Assembly: GCA_964347025.1 (NCBI GenBank)
Contig: CAYFWU010000001.1
Span: forward strand, 1-64,000
DNA: 64,000 nt
Direction of reading: 5' to 3'
Source: CS3-C152 sp964347025
GTDB lineage: Archaea > Aenigmatarchaeota > Aenigmatarchaeia > QMZP01 > QMZT01
This document shows positions 41,402 through 49,621 of the stretch, in pieces; position 1 is the stretch's first letter, and every line of letters starts with the position of its first letter. Under the pieces are notes generated by a model. That model did not search any database and was not told where the DNA came from. It saw only the letters and a program-made list of their open reading frames with translations. Made by a program: the position numbers and the translations under genes.

Positions 41402-42358
41402 ATGAGACGGGTTTTGTCCTTGATGCTGTTGATGCCCATGTTAATGGTCTCAGGTTGTGTAATACCAGGAACAGACTTTAGGATACCAATAATTTCTGAT
41501 CTCTTTGGTCCGCCCATTGAGGAATTCAGGCACGATGTCGTTTTCATACAAAGTTTGCAGGCAATACCTTCACACACCATAAGATCCGGTCAGGCCCTAA
41601 CCTTACGGGCTTACGTACAAAACCTTCAGAAACCAGAGAGCGACCCACAGAATGACGTGGAAATCGAATTGTACGATGATTGTGGGATATTTGATGTCAG
41701 AAAGAGCATATGCACAGGCGGGACTTTCCAAGGAGAAACGAAATGCAAAATTACGAAGATGTATCCGCAGTCCACAGCGATAGTTGACTGGAAGATGACG
41801 GCAAAGCCAATGAAGATAAAAACACCCTGCGATGTCGGGGTTCTCGTGAAGTATACTTACACAACTCATACCACATCTTCGGCAAGCTTTGTTAATCAGG
41901 AGGAACTGGAAAACCTGATAGCACAGGGTAAACAGTTCAGCGAAAAGGGAATGATAGTTGTTGGTGAGGGCCCTGTCAAATCATACATAGAGGTTCCGGA
42001 CCAGCCGATAATGGTGGACATCAGGGGAGGCGATGGAACAGGAAAGGGCATGATGACGTTCTGGGTAGAAAACAAGGGAAAGGGAGAACTCGAGGGCAAC
42101 AAAATAATCAAGGATAACATAGACATAGAGTGCGGAGACCAGGTGACTGGTTGCGAAAACTGCGAGAAAAAGATAGACGAAGATGGCCTGCAGCTCATCG
42201 GAAGAAGCTCTCCAAAATTCTCATGTGAAATAGAACCAAGAAACAAAGGATTTATAACACAGGAGAAAACATATCAACTAACCTCGAAAATAACCTATTC
42301 TTACAAATTCACCAAAAAGATCAAACTGACGATAGAACCAGAGATCAAATTGGATTGA
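41402..42358 (+). CDS. Paralogous lipoprotein 1 (CARDB-like surface protein)
   Basis: This is a 318-residue predicted lipoprotein: a short basic start, a hydrophobic stretch and lipobox MVSGC with Cys19. The mature part is mostly beta with paired cysteines (e.g. CGIFDVRKSICTGG, CGDQVTGCENC). It shares the EELENLIAQG region and a WVENKGKGELEG strand with the three following genes, but it is the most divergent of the four. The strand-rich repeats (SGQALTLRAYVQN) recall CARDB adhesion domains. Function unknown. Confidence 0.75.
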   Translation: MRRVLSLMLLMPMLMVSGCVIPGTDFRIPIISDLFGPPIEEFRHDVVFIQSLQAIPSHTIRSGQALTLRAYVQNLQKPESDPQNDVEIELYDDCGIFDVRKSICTGGTFQGETKCKITKMYPQSTAIVDWKMTAKPMKIKTPCDVGVLVKYTYTTHTTSSASFVNQEELENLIAQGKQFSEKGMIVVGEGPVKSYIEVPDQPIMVDIRGGDGTGKGMMTFWVENKGKGELEGNKIIKDNIDIECGDQVTGCENCEKKIDEDGLQLIGRSSPKFSCEIEPRNKGFITQEKTYQLTSKITYSYKFTKKIKLTIEPEIKLD

Positions 42359-42408
42359 ATATTGAGAGCAAATTAAGTTTATAAGCGTAACTGGTCAAAT
42401 ATTTAAAG

Positions 42409-43380
42409 ATGAAGAGAACAGCTTTCGGAAAGAACGCGAAGTTCTTTTTGCTGTTATTTATTGCTGCAGGTCTAACTGTGATTTCTGGTTGTACACTGCC
42501 CGGTATAGGGCCGAGTACAGGGGGAGGACAGGGAGTTGCTGTTGACATCTTTCAGCCAACACTTGGACAGACAACACCCATAGAATCAGACGAACCAGTG
42601 AGTTTCCATTTGGAGGTTATTAACAGAGGAGACTACAACAACGCTCCAGCAGTTGCGGAACTTACAGGAATAGACACGACAGAATGGAACGTATTCGGAG
42701 ATGTTTACAGGGACCTTGGCCTTTTGCTTGCCCCGGATCCAGAGTCGCAGACTGAGGGGGGAAGAGGAAGAGCTGACTGGGATGCAATAACACCGACACT
42801 TGCCAGAAACCAGAAGATGACTTACGAACCTATCGCAAGGGTTTACTATTACTATGAAACACACGTAACAAAACCCGTATGGTTTGTGACATCAGAAGAA
42901 CTGAGAAGGGTCGTACAGGGAGCAGGAACCCTAGACAGCGAAACGACAACACCATGGAACGGACCGTTAACAGCCACGGTTGACACAGGAAATTTCGTTA
43001 AGGCAAGGGACTGGAGAGAATCAAAATTCCAGCTCCAGATCAGGATAGATAACACCGGTGGAGGACAGATATTTGGAAGGGATTATCCAGTTGCCGTTGA
43101 GGTAATATGGCCAGATGGTGTTATACCAGTTGGTGATTGCCCGAGACAGATCCAGTTCGGATCAGGGATTTATGAAAACTTGCCACCATTCCTGTCAACA
43201 CCTGCATTCGGAAGGTTTGTCAGGGTTTGGAATGGTCAGTACACAGACATAACATGTGAATTCCAGGTGACAAATCCACCAACAAACAAGGTTAAGAAAA
43301 ACTTTGAGGTAAAGCTTGGCTACATATACTACGTGGATGCAGCAAGTCATATAACAGTTAAAGGGTTCGAGGAATTCTAG
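42409..43380 (+). CDS. Paralogous lipoprotein 2 (CARDB-like surface protein)
   Basis: This 323-residue protein has lipobox VISGC (Cys28) after a basic, hydrophobic start. The mature part has a CARDB-like first domain (EPVSFHLEVINRGDYNNAPAVAEL), then the family block YYYYETHVTKPVWFVTSEELRRV near 143-165, and a second domain opening with IRIDNTGGGQIFGRDYPV. It has fewer cysteines than its neighbours. It has its own AT-rich upstream region and a T-rich stretch behind it, so it may be separately transcribed. Confidence 0.75.
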   Translation: MKRTAFGKNAKFFLLLFIAAGLTVISGCTLPGIGPSTGGGQGVAVDIFQPTLGQTTPIESDEPVSFHLEVINRGDYNNAPAVAELTGIDTTEWNVFGDVYRDLGLLLAPDPESQTEGGRGRADWDAITPTLARNQKMTYEPIARVYYYYETHVTKPVWFVTSEELRRVVQGAGTLDSETTTPWNGPLTATVDTGNFVKARDWRESKFQLQIRIDNTGGGQIFGRDYPVAVEVIWPDGVIPVGDCPRQIQFGSGIYENLPPFLSTPAFGRFVRVWNGQYTDITCEFQVTNPPTNKVKKNFEVKLGYIYYVDAASHITVKGFEEF

Positions 43381-43431
43381 GGGTTTCCATTCATTACCTC
43401 TTTTTATTTATTTTTAGACAATTATATAACT
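43381..43431. terminator. T-rich terminator and promoter between lipoproteins 2 and 3
   Basis: After the stop of gene 2 a T-rich stretch CTCTTTTTATTTATTTTTAG (43397-43416) fits an archaeal oligo-T terminator. ACAATTATATAACT just before the next ATG could be a start region for gene 3. Both readings are tentative. Confidence 0.4.
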
Positions 43432-44415
43432 ATGAATAGCCAAAAAATTATAGTTTCATTTTTTGTTTTGTTCTCTTTAATCCTGGCCTCAGGATGCGTA
43501 ATGCCTGGCTTACCATTTAATTCTCAGACACCAGTAGGAACAGGTATCGTGATTGAAAGCTTCAGGACAGACCCAGAATTGAGCGAGGTATATTCTAACG
43601 AGGAGATAAAGTTTATTCTAAAGTTTAGGAACACAGGGACGGTAAAAGTAGAGAACTGTTATGCAGAGGTTCTTGGTTTGGACCAGATGTGGAAGGGAAA
43701 AGATGATGCAAGGAAAAACCCTAGTAATCAGGAGGTTTTCCCGTATGAGAGGGAGTGCCAGTATGACCAGAGAGGAAGCTGGATAGTCCTGTTACCGCCA
43801 GATCCATCAACCGGAATAGAAGGTGGGGATCACATATGCACATGGGGCTACATAGCTCCGGATGTCCCTCCAGGTATCCACGCTGATTACAAACCGAGGG
43901 CTCGCGTTTTCTATGATTACAAAACACATGTTGTGAAAACAATAACCCTTGTCCCACAGGACGAGTTAAGGGTGATCCAGAACCAGGGGAAGAGCCTTCC
44001 TGTAGAAACAACCAGCGAATCTGGGTCCCCGATATCCCTGGATATTGAGACCAGAAGTCCCATAAGAACCTATGGGAAGAGTATGACGTTCCCTATGGTC
44101 ATCAAGGTAGAAAACATTGGAGGAGGAACGGTCTGCTCAAACAGTGAAAATTGCAGGAAATATGCCGAAGGGGGTGCTCTATGGAACCAATTCAGACTAA
44201 CCATAGAACTTCCCGATGGCATGGGTTTTGAACAGGGGAGCTGTACCGGAAACGAGGATGTCTATTTGGTCATGGGAAAGTCGCAGACGATTTCCTGTAA
44301 GGTTCAGGTTCACACCATACCAGAAAGGCTGATACAGAAGAACATAAGACTTACAGCTGAATATGGTTACTTTATAGACAAGACCATCGAAATAAGGGTT
44401 CTCCCAAGCGGATAA
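43432..44415 (+). CDS. Paralogous lipoprotein 3 (CARDB-like surface protein)
   Basis: This 327-residue protein has lipobox LASGC (Cys22). Its first domain (NEEIKFILKFRNTGTVKVENCYAEVLGL) is CARDB-like. The family's middle signature is LLPPDPSTGIEGGDHICTWGYIAPDVPPG, and the YDYKTHVVKTITLVPQDELRVIQNQGKSLPVET block is nearly shared with gene 4. A second domain starts FPMVIKVENIGGGTVC. Several cysteines could form disulfides, fitting an external protein. It is most similar to gene 4 and clearly a duplicate. Confidence 0.78.
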   Translation: MNSQKIIVSFFVLFSLILASGCVMPGLPFNSQTPVGTGIVIESFRTDPELSEVYSNEEIKFILKFRNTGTVKVENCYAEVLGLDQMWKGKDDARKNPSNQEVFPYERECQYDQRGSWIVLLPPDPSTGIEGGDHICTWGYIAPDVPPGIHADYKPRARVFYDYKTHVVKTITLVPQDELRVIQNQGKSLPVETTSESGSPISLDIETRSPIRTYGKSMTFPMVIKVENIGGGTVCSNSENCRKYAEGGALWNQFRLTIELPDGMGFEQGSCTGNEDVYLVMGKSQTISCKVQVHTIPERLIQKNIRLTAEYGYFIDKTIEIRVLPSG

Positions 44416-44446
44416 AGATAAAAGCATCGTATTTCAATATAAAATT

Positions 44447-45373
44447 ATGGCAAGGACAATTCAGTCACTTTTGCTAATTTTTTGTTTGATTTTGGTATCA
44501 GGATGTATAGGCCAACAGACATCTTCTGGCGATGGGCTGGTCATAGAGAATTTTGTATCCAACCCGTCTGAAATATATTCCGGAGAATCGTTTCAACTTC
44601 AGCTGATGGTGAGAAACACAGGCATCTCCGATGCAAAAAACGTTAGATTTGAGCTTTCCAACATAGGAACCACCTATGGAAGCAGAGGGCTTGAAATATC
44701 CTGTGAACCAGAATGTTTGGATGTAATACAAAGCTTACTCGCCCCAGACCCCCAGGCAGGAACCACAGGAGAATCAAGAACATGCATATGGAATTGCTTC
44801 GCCCCCCAAGACGTCCCTAGAAACGCGAAACTTACGTTTAACCCCAACCTGAGGATATACTATGACTATGAGAATACGATCGTCAAGTCCGTCACAATAG
44901 TATCAGAGGACGAATTGAGATCAATACAGTCACAGGGGATACCACTCCCAAGCGAGGTTGTTAGCCCATCAGGAGGCCCGGTAACACTGAGCATACAGAT
45001 GAGGAGCCCTGTTAAGTATATAGAAAACTCAAATACAGTAACCTTCCCGATAGCCATAACAATTGAAAATGTTGGTGGCGGTGTGGCTTGTCATCCGAGT
45101 TGTAGTGACCCGAAAAACTGGAACAAGGTATTTTTAGGTCTGGGCCCGGAATCTGGAATGAACCTGAAAGACTGTGAAATAGTGATGTACAACGAAATTG
45201 ATTTATGGGAAGGTCGGAGCAGAACAATTGTTTGTGACGGAGAGCTGTCCCTGTTTTCTGAGATGAGCGGCAGGAGGACGGGGATCAACCTGCTGCAAAA
45301 AACCTTAGAGATAAAGGCAAGCTATGAATACTTTGTAGACACTTCAACTTCTATAACGGTGACAGGGTTCTAA
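44447..45373 (+). CDS. Paralogous lipoprotein 4 (CARDB-like surface protein)
   Basis: This 308-residue protein has lipobox LVSGC (Cys20). It follows the family plan: a first domain with ESFQLQLMVRNTGISDAKNVRFELS, the LLAPDPQAGTTGESRTCIWNCFAPQDVP segment, the YYDYENTIVKSVTIVSEDELRSIQSQGIPLPSEV block, and a second domain FPIAITIENVGGGVACHPSC. It is the last of the array and overlaps the convergent endonuclease Q gene by 4 bp. Confidence 0.78.
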   Translation: MARTIQSLLLIFCLILVSGCIGQQTSSGDGLVIENFVSNPSEIYSGESFQLQLMVRNTGISDAKNVRFELSNIGTTYGSRGLEISCEPECLDVIQSLLAPDPQAGTTGESRTCIWNCFAPQDVPRNAKLTFNPNLRIYYDYENTIVKSVTIVSEDELRSIQSQGIPLPSEVVSPSGGPVTLSIQMRSPVKYIENSNTVTFPIAITIENVGGGVACHPSCSDPKNWNKVFLGLGPESGMNLKDCEIVMYNEIDLWEGRSRTIVCDGELSLFSEMSGRRTGINLLQKTLEIKASYEYFVDTSTSITVTGF

Positions 45374-46620
45374 TTGAAATCTTTGAGTGTCTTCTGCGGC
45401 TTTTTCAAACCCTCACCTTTATCCTCTTTCAGCATGATCTTTCCATAAACCCCATCATAACCAGCCCTTACCTTTATGCCCCCAGATCTGACTTTTAGTA
45501 TCAAATCAGCTGTTTTTTCACTTATTATGTTCTTCATCTGTTCTTCATCTGCCTTTATCAAAACATTGAGTTCAGAACCAAAGGCATTGATCAACTTGTT
45601 ATATTCCGTCCATACCCTTTGCGAGTTTACTGCAGAACCAAGGGCTATTGATATTATCTCTGACAAGGGAATAATGGATTTGAAAGGCTTGGAGCCTTCC
45701 GGGACGAACCCCTCCTCCCTGTCTGCAAGTTCCTCAACTCTGTGCAGAACACCGACAGTTAAGGGCTTCCTGCAGACAGGACAAATATTTTTTGAACGTC
45801 TTGCCTCTTCAGGCGTTAATGAAATCCCGCATTCCCTATGTCCGTCGTGGTGATACTTCCCATAGCTGGGATCAACCTCTATGGTTTCTACAAGACCCTC
45901 CTTCGTTTTTATGGCCTTAACGATGTTTTCATACGTTATTTCTTTAAATTCGAAAACCGTGGCCTCTCTTCCGATTCTCCAAGGCCAGAACGAATGGAGA
46001 TCTGAGAAAGAAACAAGGGCAAATCTATCAAGAGACGACAGTCTCCAGTTCATTTCAGGATTTGATGATAATCCGGTTTCAAGAGCGAATATGTTTTTTA
46101 TCTGGTCCTGGAAACAATCCTCTATTCTGTCAAATCCGGATTTGGATCCAAAGAGGGAAAACCACGGCGTCCATATATGGGCTGGTATTACCATGCAATC
46201 CTCAGAGATGCCAATAATGTTTTCAACAAGCTCCGTGCAACTGAAACCAAATATCGGCCTACCATCATAATCAAGCCTCCCCCTTTTCGACAGCCACCCG
46301 TTTATCTGGTCAACTGTTTCGAAATCTTTAGCGAAAATTATGTTATGTATCCTCCTCTGTCTGTTATCCTGGGTGTAGATGTTCGAAAGTTCTGTTGAAA
46401 GCAAAAAATTGAAACCGTCCTTGCTCTTCAAAATCCCAGACCCATCCTCCACGAGCTTCTCTCTTAACTCTTTCAGCCATAAAGGATGCGTGAAATCTCC
46501 TGTTCCAAGTAAATTTATTCCCTTTATTTTTGCGTACTTGACGAGATTCTCTATGTTCAATTCCTTGCTTGTGGCCCTAGAGAATCTTGAATGAATGTGA
46601 AGATCGGAGAATATTCTCAT
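45370..46620 (-). CDS. endQ: Endonuclease Q (deaminated-base repair nuclease)
   Basis: The 416-residue protein has the PHP phosphoesterase opening RIFSDLHIHSRFSRATS and the other PHP metal ligands (GTGDFTHP, STELSN, PAHIWTPWF, SFSDLHSFWPWRIGRE). A zinc-binding segment follows (HHDGHRECGISLTPEE and NICPVCRKPLTVGV). This combination is the archaeal endonuclease Q family, which nicks DNA 5' of uracil, hypoxanthine or xanthine. It suits a thermophile, or at least an archaeal repair set. The C-terminal HhH-like part is present to residue 416. Confidence 0.88.
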   Translation of the reverse strand: MRIFSDLHIHSRFSRATSKELNIENLVKYAKIKGINLLGTGDFTHPLWLKELREKLVEDGSGILKSKDGFNFLLSTELSNIYTQDNRQRRIHNIIFAKDFETVDQINGWLSKRGRLDYDGRPIFGFSCTELVENIIGISEDCMVIPAHIWTPWFSLFGSKSGFDRIEDCFQDQIKNIFALETGLSSNPEMNWRLSSLDRFALVSFSDLHSFWPWRIGREATVFEFKEITYENIVKAIKTKEGLVETIEVDPSYGKYHHDGHRECGISLTPEEARRSKNICPVCRKPLTVGVLHRVEELADREEGFVPEGSKPFKSIIPLSEIISIALGSAVNSQRVWTEYNKLINAFGSELNVLIKADEEQMKNIISEKTADLILKVRSGGIKVRAGYDGVYGKIMLKEDKGEGLKKPQKTLKDFN

Positions 46621-46665
46621 AAGAGTTTATTATTTTTGTTTTTAAAATAAGTGGGCTCGTGGGGA

Positions 46666-46724
46666 AATTCACATACAAAGACTTGCTAAGCAAGTCAAAA
46701 CGCATTTACAAATGCGACCCGTGT
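46666..46724 (-). other. T-loop intron of tRNA-Ile(UAU), 59 nt
   Basis: The insert splits the T loop TTCGAA|T. A bulge-helix-bulge can be drawn: the T stem, then a four-pair helix TTCG/TGAA, with three-base bulges AAA and TTT on opposite strands. Cuts after the second bulge base give exactly the joined loop TTCGAAT. Inside, two perfect hairpins are visible, CGCATT/AATGCG and GACTTGC/GCAAGTC with a TTA loop. Confidence 0.75.
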
Positions 46725-46746
46725 TTCGAACCCCAGACCTTCGGCT

Positions 46747-46784
46747 CTCTTAGCTAAAGCTGACAAGCTTCCGCTTATCGGACA
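46747..46784 (-). other. Anticodon-loop intron of tRNA-Ile(UAU), 38 nt, position 37/38
   Basis: The canonical 37/38 site is interrupted. The anticodon stem is followed by a four-pair helix CTTA/TAAG, with bulges TAT and AGA, the standard bulge-helix-bulge for the splicing endonuclease. The intron also contains an AAGC/GCTT hairpin. Confidence 0.82.
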
Positions 46785-46823
46785 TATAAGACCGACGCTC
46801 TAACCAGGCTGAGCTACGAGCCC

Positions 46824-46961
46824 ATCTATGGGTATTAATCTATTATTCGTGTTCAGCTTAAATTAATGTTTAAATAATCTGTTAAGGGAAAGGTTTATAA
46901 ATAACCTATATATATTATATCCTATCCTTATCATTGAATCGATAGGCAGAGAGGTGATGTT
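46824..46961 (+). promoter_or_regulatory. Thermosome promoter and leader
   Basis: A BRE-like GGGAAAGG precedes the TATA element TTTATAAATA (46894-46903). Transcription should begin near 46925. There CCTATC (46921-46926) and GATAGG (46941-46946) form an inverted repeat across the start site, a possible heat-shock-regulator site. The ribosome-binding site GAGGTGAT (46951-46958) is 4-11 bp before the ATG. A second TATA-like TTTAAATAATC lies at about 46869-46879. Confidence 0.6.
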
Positions 46962-48605
46962 ATGAATGGAATGGGACAGCAGATTCAACCTGTGGTCATA
47001 CTTCCTGAGGGAACCCTCAGGACAAGGGGCAGGGATGCCCAAAAGAATAATATAGCAGCCGCTAAACTGGTGGCTGATGCAGTTAGAACAACCTTGGGCC
47101 CGAAGGGAATGGACAAGATGTTGGTCGATTCCTTAGGGGACGTTACGATAACAAATGATGGAGCAACCATTTTAAACGAGATGCAGATTGAACATCCCGC
47201 AGCCAAGATGATGGCTGAGGTTGCAAAAACCCAAGACGAGGCTGTTGGGGACGGAACAACGACAGCTGTTATAATAGCAGGGGAGCTACTGAAGGAAGCA
47301 GAAAATCTGCTGGAAAAGCAGATCCATCCCACTGTCATAACAAAGGGTTTCAGACTGGCAAAGATGAAGTCGCTGGAAATACTGGATAAACTGTCTTATA
47401 CAGTTACAATAAAGGATGAGAAAACCCTGAAACGAATTGCGAACACGGCAATGACAGGCAAATCTGCTGAGAGGGCCTCTGAAAAGCTTACGGATCTCGC
47501 CGTGAGGGCGGTTACAAGGATAGCCGAGAAAGACACGAATGAGACAGACACCGAAAACATAAAGATCGAGAAGAAACAGGGAGGGTCGATGGCAGATACA
47601 GAACTCATAGAAGGAATAGTTCTTGACAAGGAAGTGGTTCATGCAGGAATGCCAAAGAAACTCGAAAAGGCTAAGATAGCTTTGCTGGATTCTGCACTGG
47701 AGGTTAAAGAACTTGAGGGAGATGCAAAGATAAGCATAGATTCGCCCGAAAAGTTGCACGCATTCCTCAACGAGGAGGAGAAAAGCCTGAAGGACATGGT
47801 AAATACAGTCATAAAATCAGGAACGAACGTCGTCTTCTGTCAGAAGGGCATAGACGATGTGGCTCAGCATTACCTGGCAAAGGCAAACATAATAGCGGCA
47901 AGAAGGGTTAAAAAATCCGATATGGAGAAGCTGGCGAGAGCGACAGGAGCGAAGATAGTGACTAACATAAAGGATCTGTCAAAGAGTGATCTGGGGTATG
48001 CAGGGCTCGTTCAAGAAAAGAAAATCGCTGGCGATGAAATGATATTCGTTGAGAGATGCAAGGAACCGAAGGCCGTGACCATCCTTATTCGTGGAGGAAG
48101 CGAGCACGTCGTTGATGAAGTGGAGAGAGCGATGGAGGACGCGATAAAGGGAGTTGCTGCAGCGTTAGAACTAGGAAAGATAGTTCCTGGCGGTGGAGCA
48201 GTCGAGGTTCAGGTAGCAAAGCAGTTAAGGAAATATGCCGAATCCTTCAAAGGAAGAGAACAGCTGGCTGTCAATGCATTCGCAGATGCCATGGAGATCG
48301 TTCCGAAGAGCCTTGCTGAGAATGCAGGTCTGGATCCGATAGACAAGCTGGCTCAGCTCAGGTCAGAGCACGACAGGAAAAGAACAGCAACAGGCCTGGA
48401 TGTATTCACAGGGAATGTACACAGCATGATAAACCTTGGTGTTATAGAACCCCTGAAAATAAAACTTCAGGCCCTTAAGAGCGCAAGCGAGGTTGCAGAG
48501 ATGATACTAAGGATAGACGATATGATTTCAGCGGGCGCTGGAGAAAGGGGTGGAGGACCTCCGATGCCACCCGGGGGCATGCCAGGTGGGATGCCTGAAT
48601 ACTGA
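46962..48605 (+). CDS. thsA: Thermosome subunit (group II chaperonin)
   Basis: The 547-residue subunit forms the two-ring ATP-dependent chaperonin. Signature runs are VRTTLGPKGMDKMLVDSLGDVTITNDGATIL (near 42-72), the P-loop-like GDGTTTAVI (near 97-105), and GGSEHVVDEVERAMEDAI. The C-terminal tail GGGPPMPPGGMPGGMPEY is the GGM-rich tail found in thermosomes. A strong promoter and ribosome-binding site precede it. Only one thermosome gene is in the window. Confidence 0.96.
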   Translation: MNGMGQQIQPVVILPEGTLRTRGRDAQKNNIAAAKLVADAVRTTLGPKGMDKMLVDSLGDVTITNDGATILNEMQIEHPAAKMMAEVAKTQDEAVGDGTTTAVIIAGELLKEAENLLEKQIHPTVITKGFRLAKMKSLEILDKLSYTVTIKDEKTLKRIANTAMTGKSAERASEKLTDLAVRAVTRIAEKDTNETDTENIKIEKKQGGSMADTELIEGIVLDKEVVHAGMPKKLEKAKIALLDSALEVKELEGDAKISIDSPEKLHAFLNEEEKSLKDMVNTVIKSGTNVVFCQKGIDDVAQHYLAKANIIAARRVKKSDMEKLARATGAKIVTNIKDLSKSDLGYAGLVQEKKIAGDEMIFVERCKEPKAVTILIRGGSEHVVDEVERAMEDAIKGVAAALELGKIVPGGGAVEVQVAKQLRKYAESFKGREQLAVNAFADAMEIVPKSLAENAGLDPIDKLAQLRSEHDRKRTATGLDVFTGNVHSMINLGVIEPLKIKLQALKSASEVAEMILRIDDMISAGAGERGGGPPMPPGGMPGGMPEY

Positions 48606-48651
48606 TCCGGAGGTATCAAATATTTATATTAGGTAATGGCAAATATTTATT

Positions 48652-49146
48652 ATGAGCCCAGAAGAAGAATACGAGGTAATACCAACATCTCCCATACGAA
48701 GATTGGAAAAAAGAATTGAACAAGTTGAGACAGGAAGTTACTCTTCTCAGATCCGAAAGTTAATAGAGCAGGTTATAGAACTTATTAAATCAAATCAGAG
48801 GATAATAGACGATAGTATAAAGGCTAACACAGATCTCATAGCAGAGGTTTCAAAGGTCCCAAAGAAAGTTGAAGATCTGATAATTGAGATGAGAGAATTC
48901 ATGAAACTGTTAAAAACTTCCGCAGAGGAGGAAGAAGTGTCAGCAGTTTCGAAAGAAGTAATGACACCTCTGGTTGACAAATTGGCAGAACTTATAGAGC
49001 AGAACAAGAAGAATTTTGAGACCAATCAGGCCGCTCTCACGACTTTGGGCATAATAGAGAAGAGGCTGAAGAGACTTTACGTACAAAGTACGCCAACAAG
49101 AACAGCAACCAGCGGTTACACCAGATCCCCAGGAACAGAATATTAA
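48652..49146 (+). CDS. Hypothetical coiled-coil protein before the pilin
   Basis: This 164-residue soluble protein is dominated by helix. A first coil (about 15-90) includes RLEKRIEQVETGSYSSQIRKLIEQVIELIKSNQR and is rich in heptad Ile/Leu. A second coil lies at about 105-145. The tail, TPTRTATSGYTRSPGTEY, is Ser/Thr-rich. I recognise no family. It lies 31 bp before a pilin gene on the same strand and 46 bp after the thermosome. Archaeal filament operons often carry such coiled-coil accessory proteins, but a role here is not shown. Confidence 0.55.
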   Translation: MSPEEEYEVIPTSPIRRLEKRIEQVETGSYSSQIRKLIEQVIELIKSNQRIIDDSIKANTDLIAEVSKVPKKVEDLIIEMREFMKLLKTSAEEEEVSAVSKEVMTPLVDKLAELIEQNKKNFETNQAALTTLGIIEKRLKRLYVQSTPTRTATSGYTRSPGTEY

Positions 49147-49177
49147 ATGATTAAATAAATTAAAGGAGGTTGAATGG

Positions 49178-49612
49178 ATGAAAAAGGGAATAACCCCCAT
49201 CATCGCAATAATAATTTTGCTGCTTATAACAATAGGTCTTGCAGCAACAGCATGGACGTATTTATCAGGGTTTTTGGCCGGTTACACCAAGTCACTACAG
49301 TTAGTAGACTCATATTGTATGGGCGCTACAACAACCACTGTAGTACTCAGAAACACAGGACCAGATCCGATAGCATTGGGTGCATCTTGCAGTATAAGCG
49401 GCAGTGTAATGACATGCGGTTCTATGACAGTAACGAGAACTGATGCCAACCTGGATGCCAGTGCAGCTATAAGTACATCAGGAAATCTTGCAGCAGGATC
49501 GACATTTACGTTCACGGATGTATGTACACCGGCAGGTACACCGGCAGTTTGTACGTACAGGTTTGTTGCAGGCGGTACAGGAGCGACTGTGGTTTCAGTG
49601 CCTTGCGGATAA
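49178..49612 (+). CDS. Archaeal type IV pilin-like protein
   Basis: The 144-residue protein starts MKKGITPIIAIIILLLITIG. This is a pilin/archaellin-type signal: processing after KKG, then a long hydrophobic helix (about 4-27) that would form the filament core. The head domain has four to five cysteines (e.g. SYCMGATT, GASCSISGSVMTCGS, DVCTPAGTPAVCTY) and many Thr, Ala and Ser. An AAAGGAGGT ribosome-binding site lies 8-16 bp upstream. It could be an adhesion pilin; no assembly ATPase or peptidase gene is in the window. Confidence 0.75.
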   Translation: MKKGITPIIAIIILLLITIGLAATAWTYLSGFLAGYTKSLQLVDSYCMGATTTTVVLRNTGPDPIALGASCSISGSVMTCGSMTVTRTDANLDASAAISTSGNLAAGSTFTFTDVCTPAGTPAVCTYRFVAGGTGATVVSVPCG

Positions 49613-49621
49613 ACCCGCAAA

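Larger units (their letters stand above)
46652..46823 (-). tRNA. trnI-UAU: tRNA-Ile(UAU) with two introns
   Basis: On the minus strand, exons at 46823-46785, 46746-46725 and 46665-46652 join to a 75-nt tRNA. The acceptor GGGCTCG pairs with CGAGCCC, with discriminator A and no encoded CCA. The D stem is GCTC/GAGC, with a loop holding GG. The anticodon stem is TCGGT/GCCGA, with a loop CTTATAA that puts UAU at 34-36. The T stem is TGGGG/CCCCA, with loop TTCGAAT. Two inserts must be removed: 38 nt after position 37, and 59 nt between 59 and 60. AUA codons are common in the surrounding genes. Most archaea read AUA with a modified CAU tRNA instead. Confidence 0.85.

Noticed and set aside
41402..45373. 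One large broken surface gene split by frameshifts.
   Set aside because: Each of the four frames has its own start, signal with lipobox and AT-rich upstream region, and the parts repeat rather than continue each other.
46652..46823. Decayed tRNA pseudogene.
   Set aside because: All stems pair fully after removal of the two inserts, and both inserts end in splice-like bulge-helix-bulge structures. Decay would not give this.
46985..47759. Open frames antisense to the thermosome gene.
   Set aside because: They are shadows of a strongly conserved coding gene and resemble no family.
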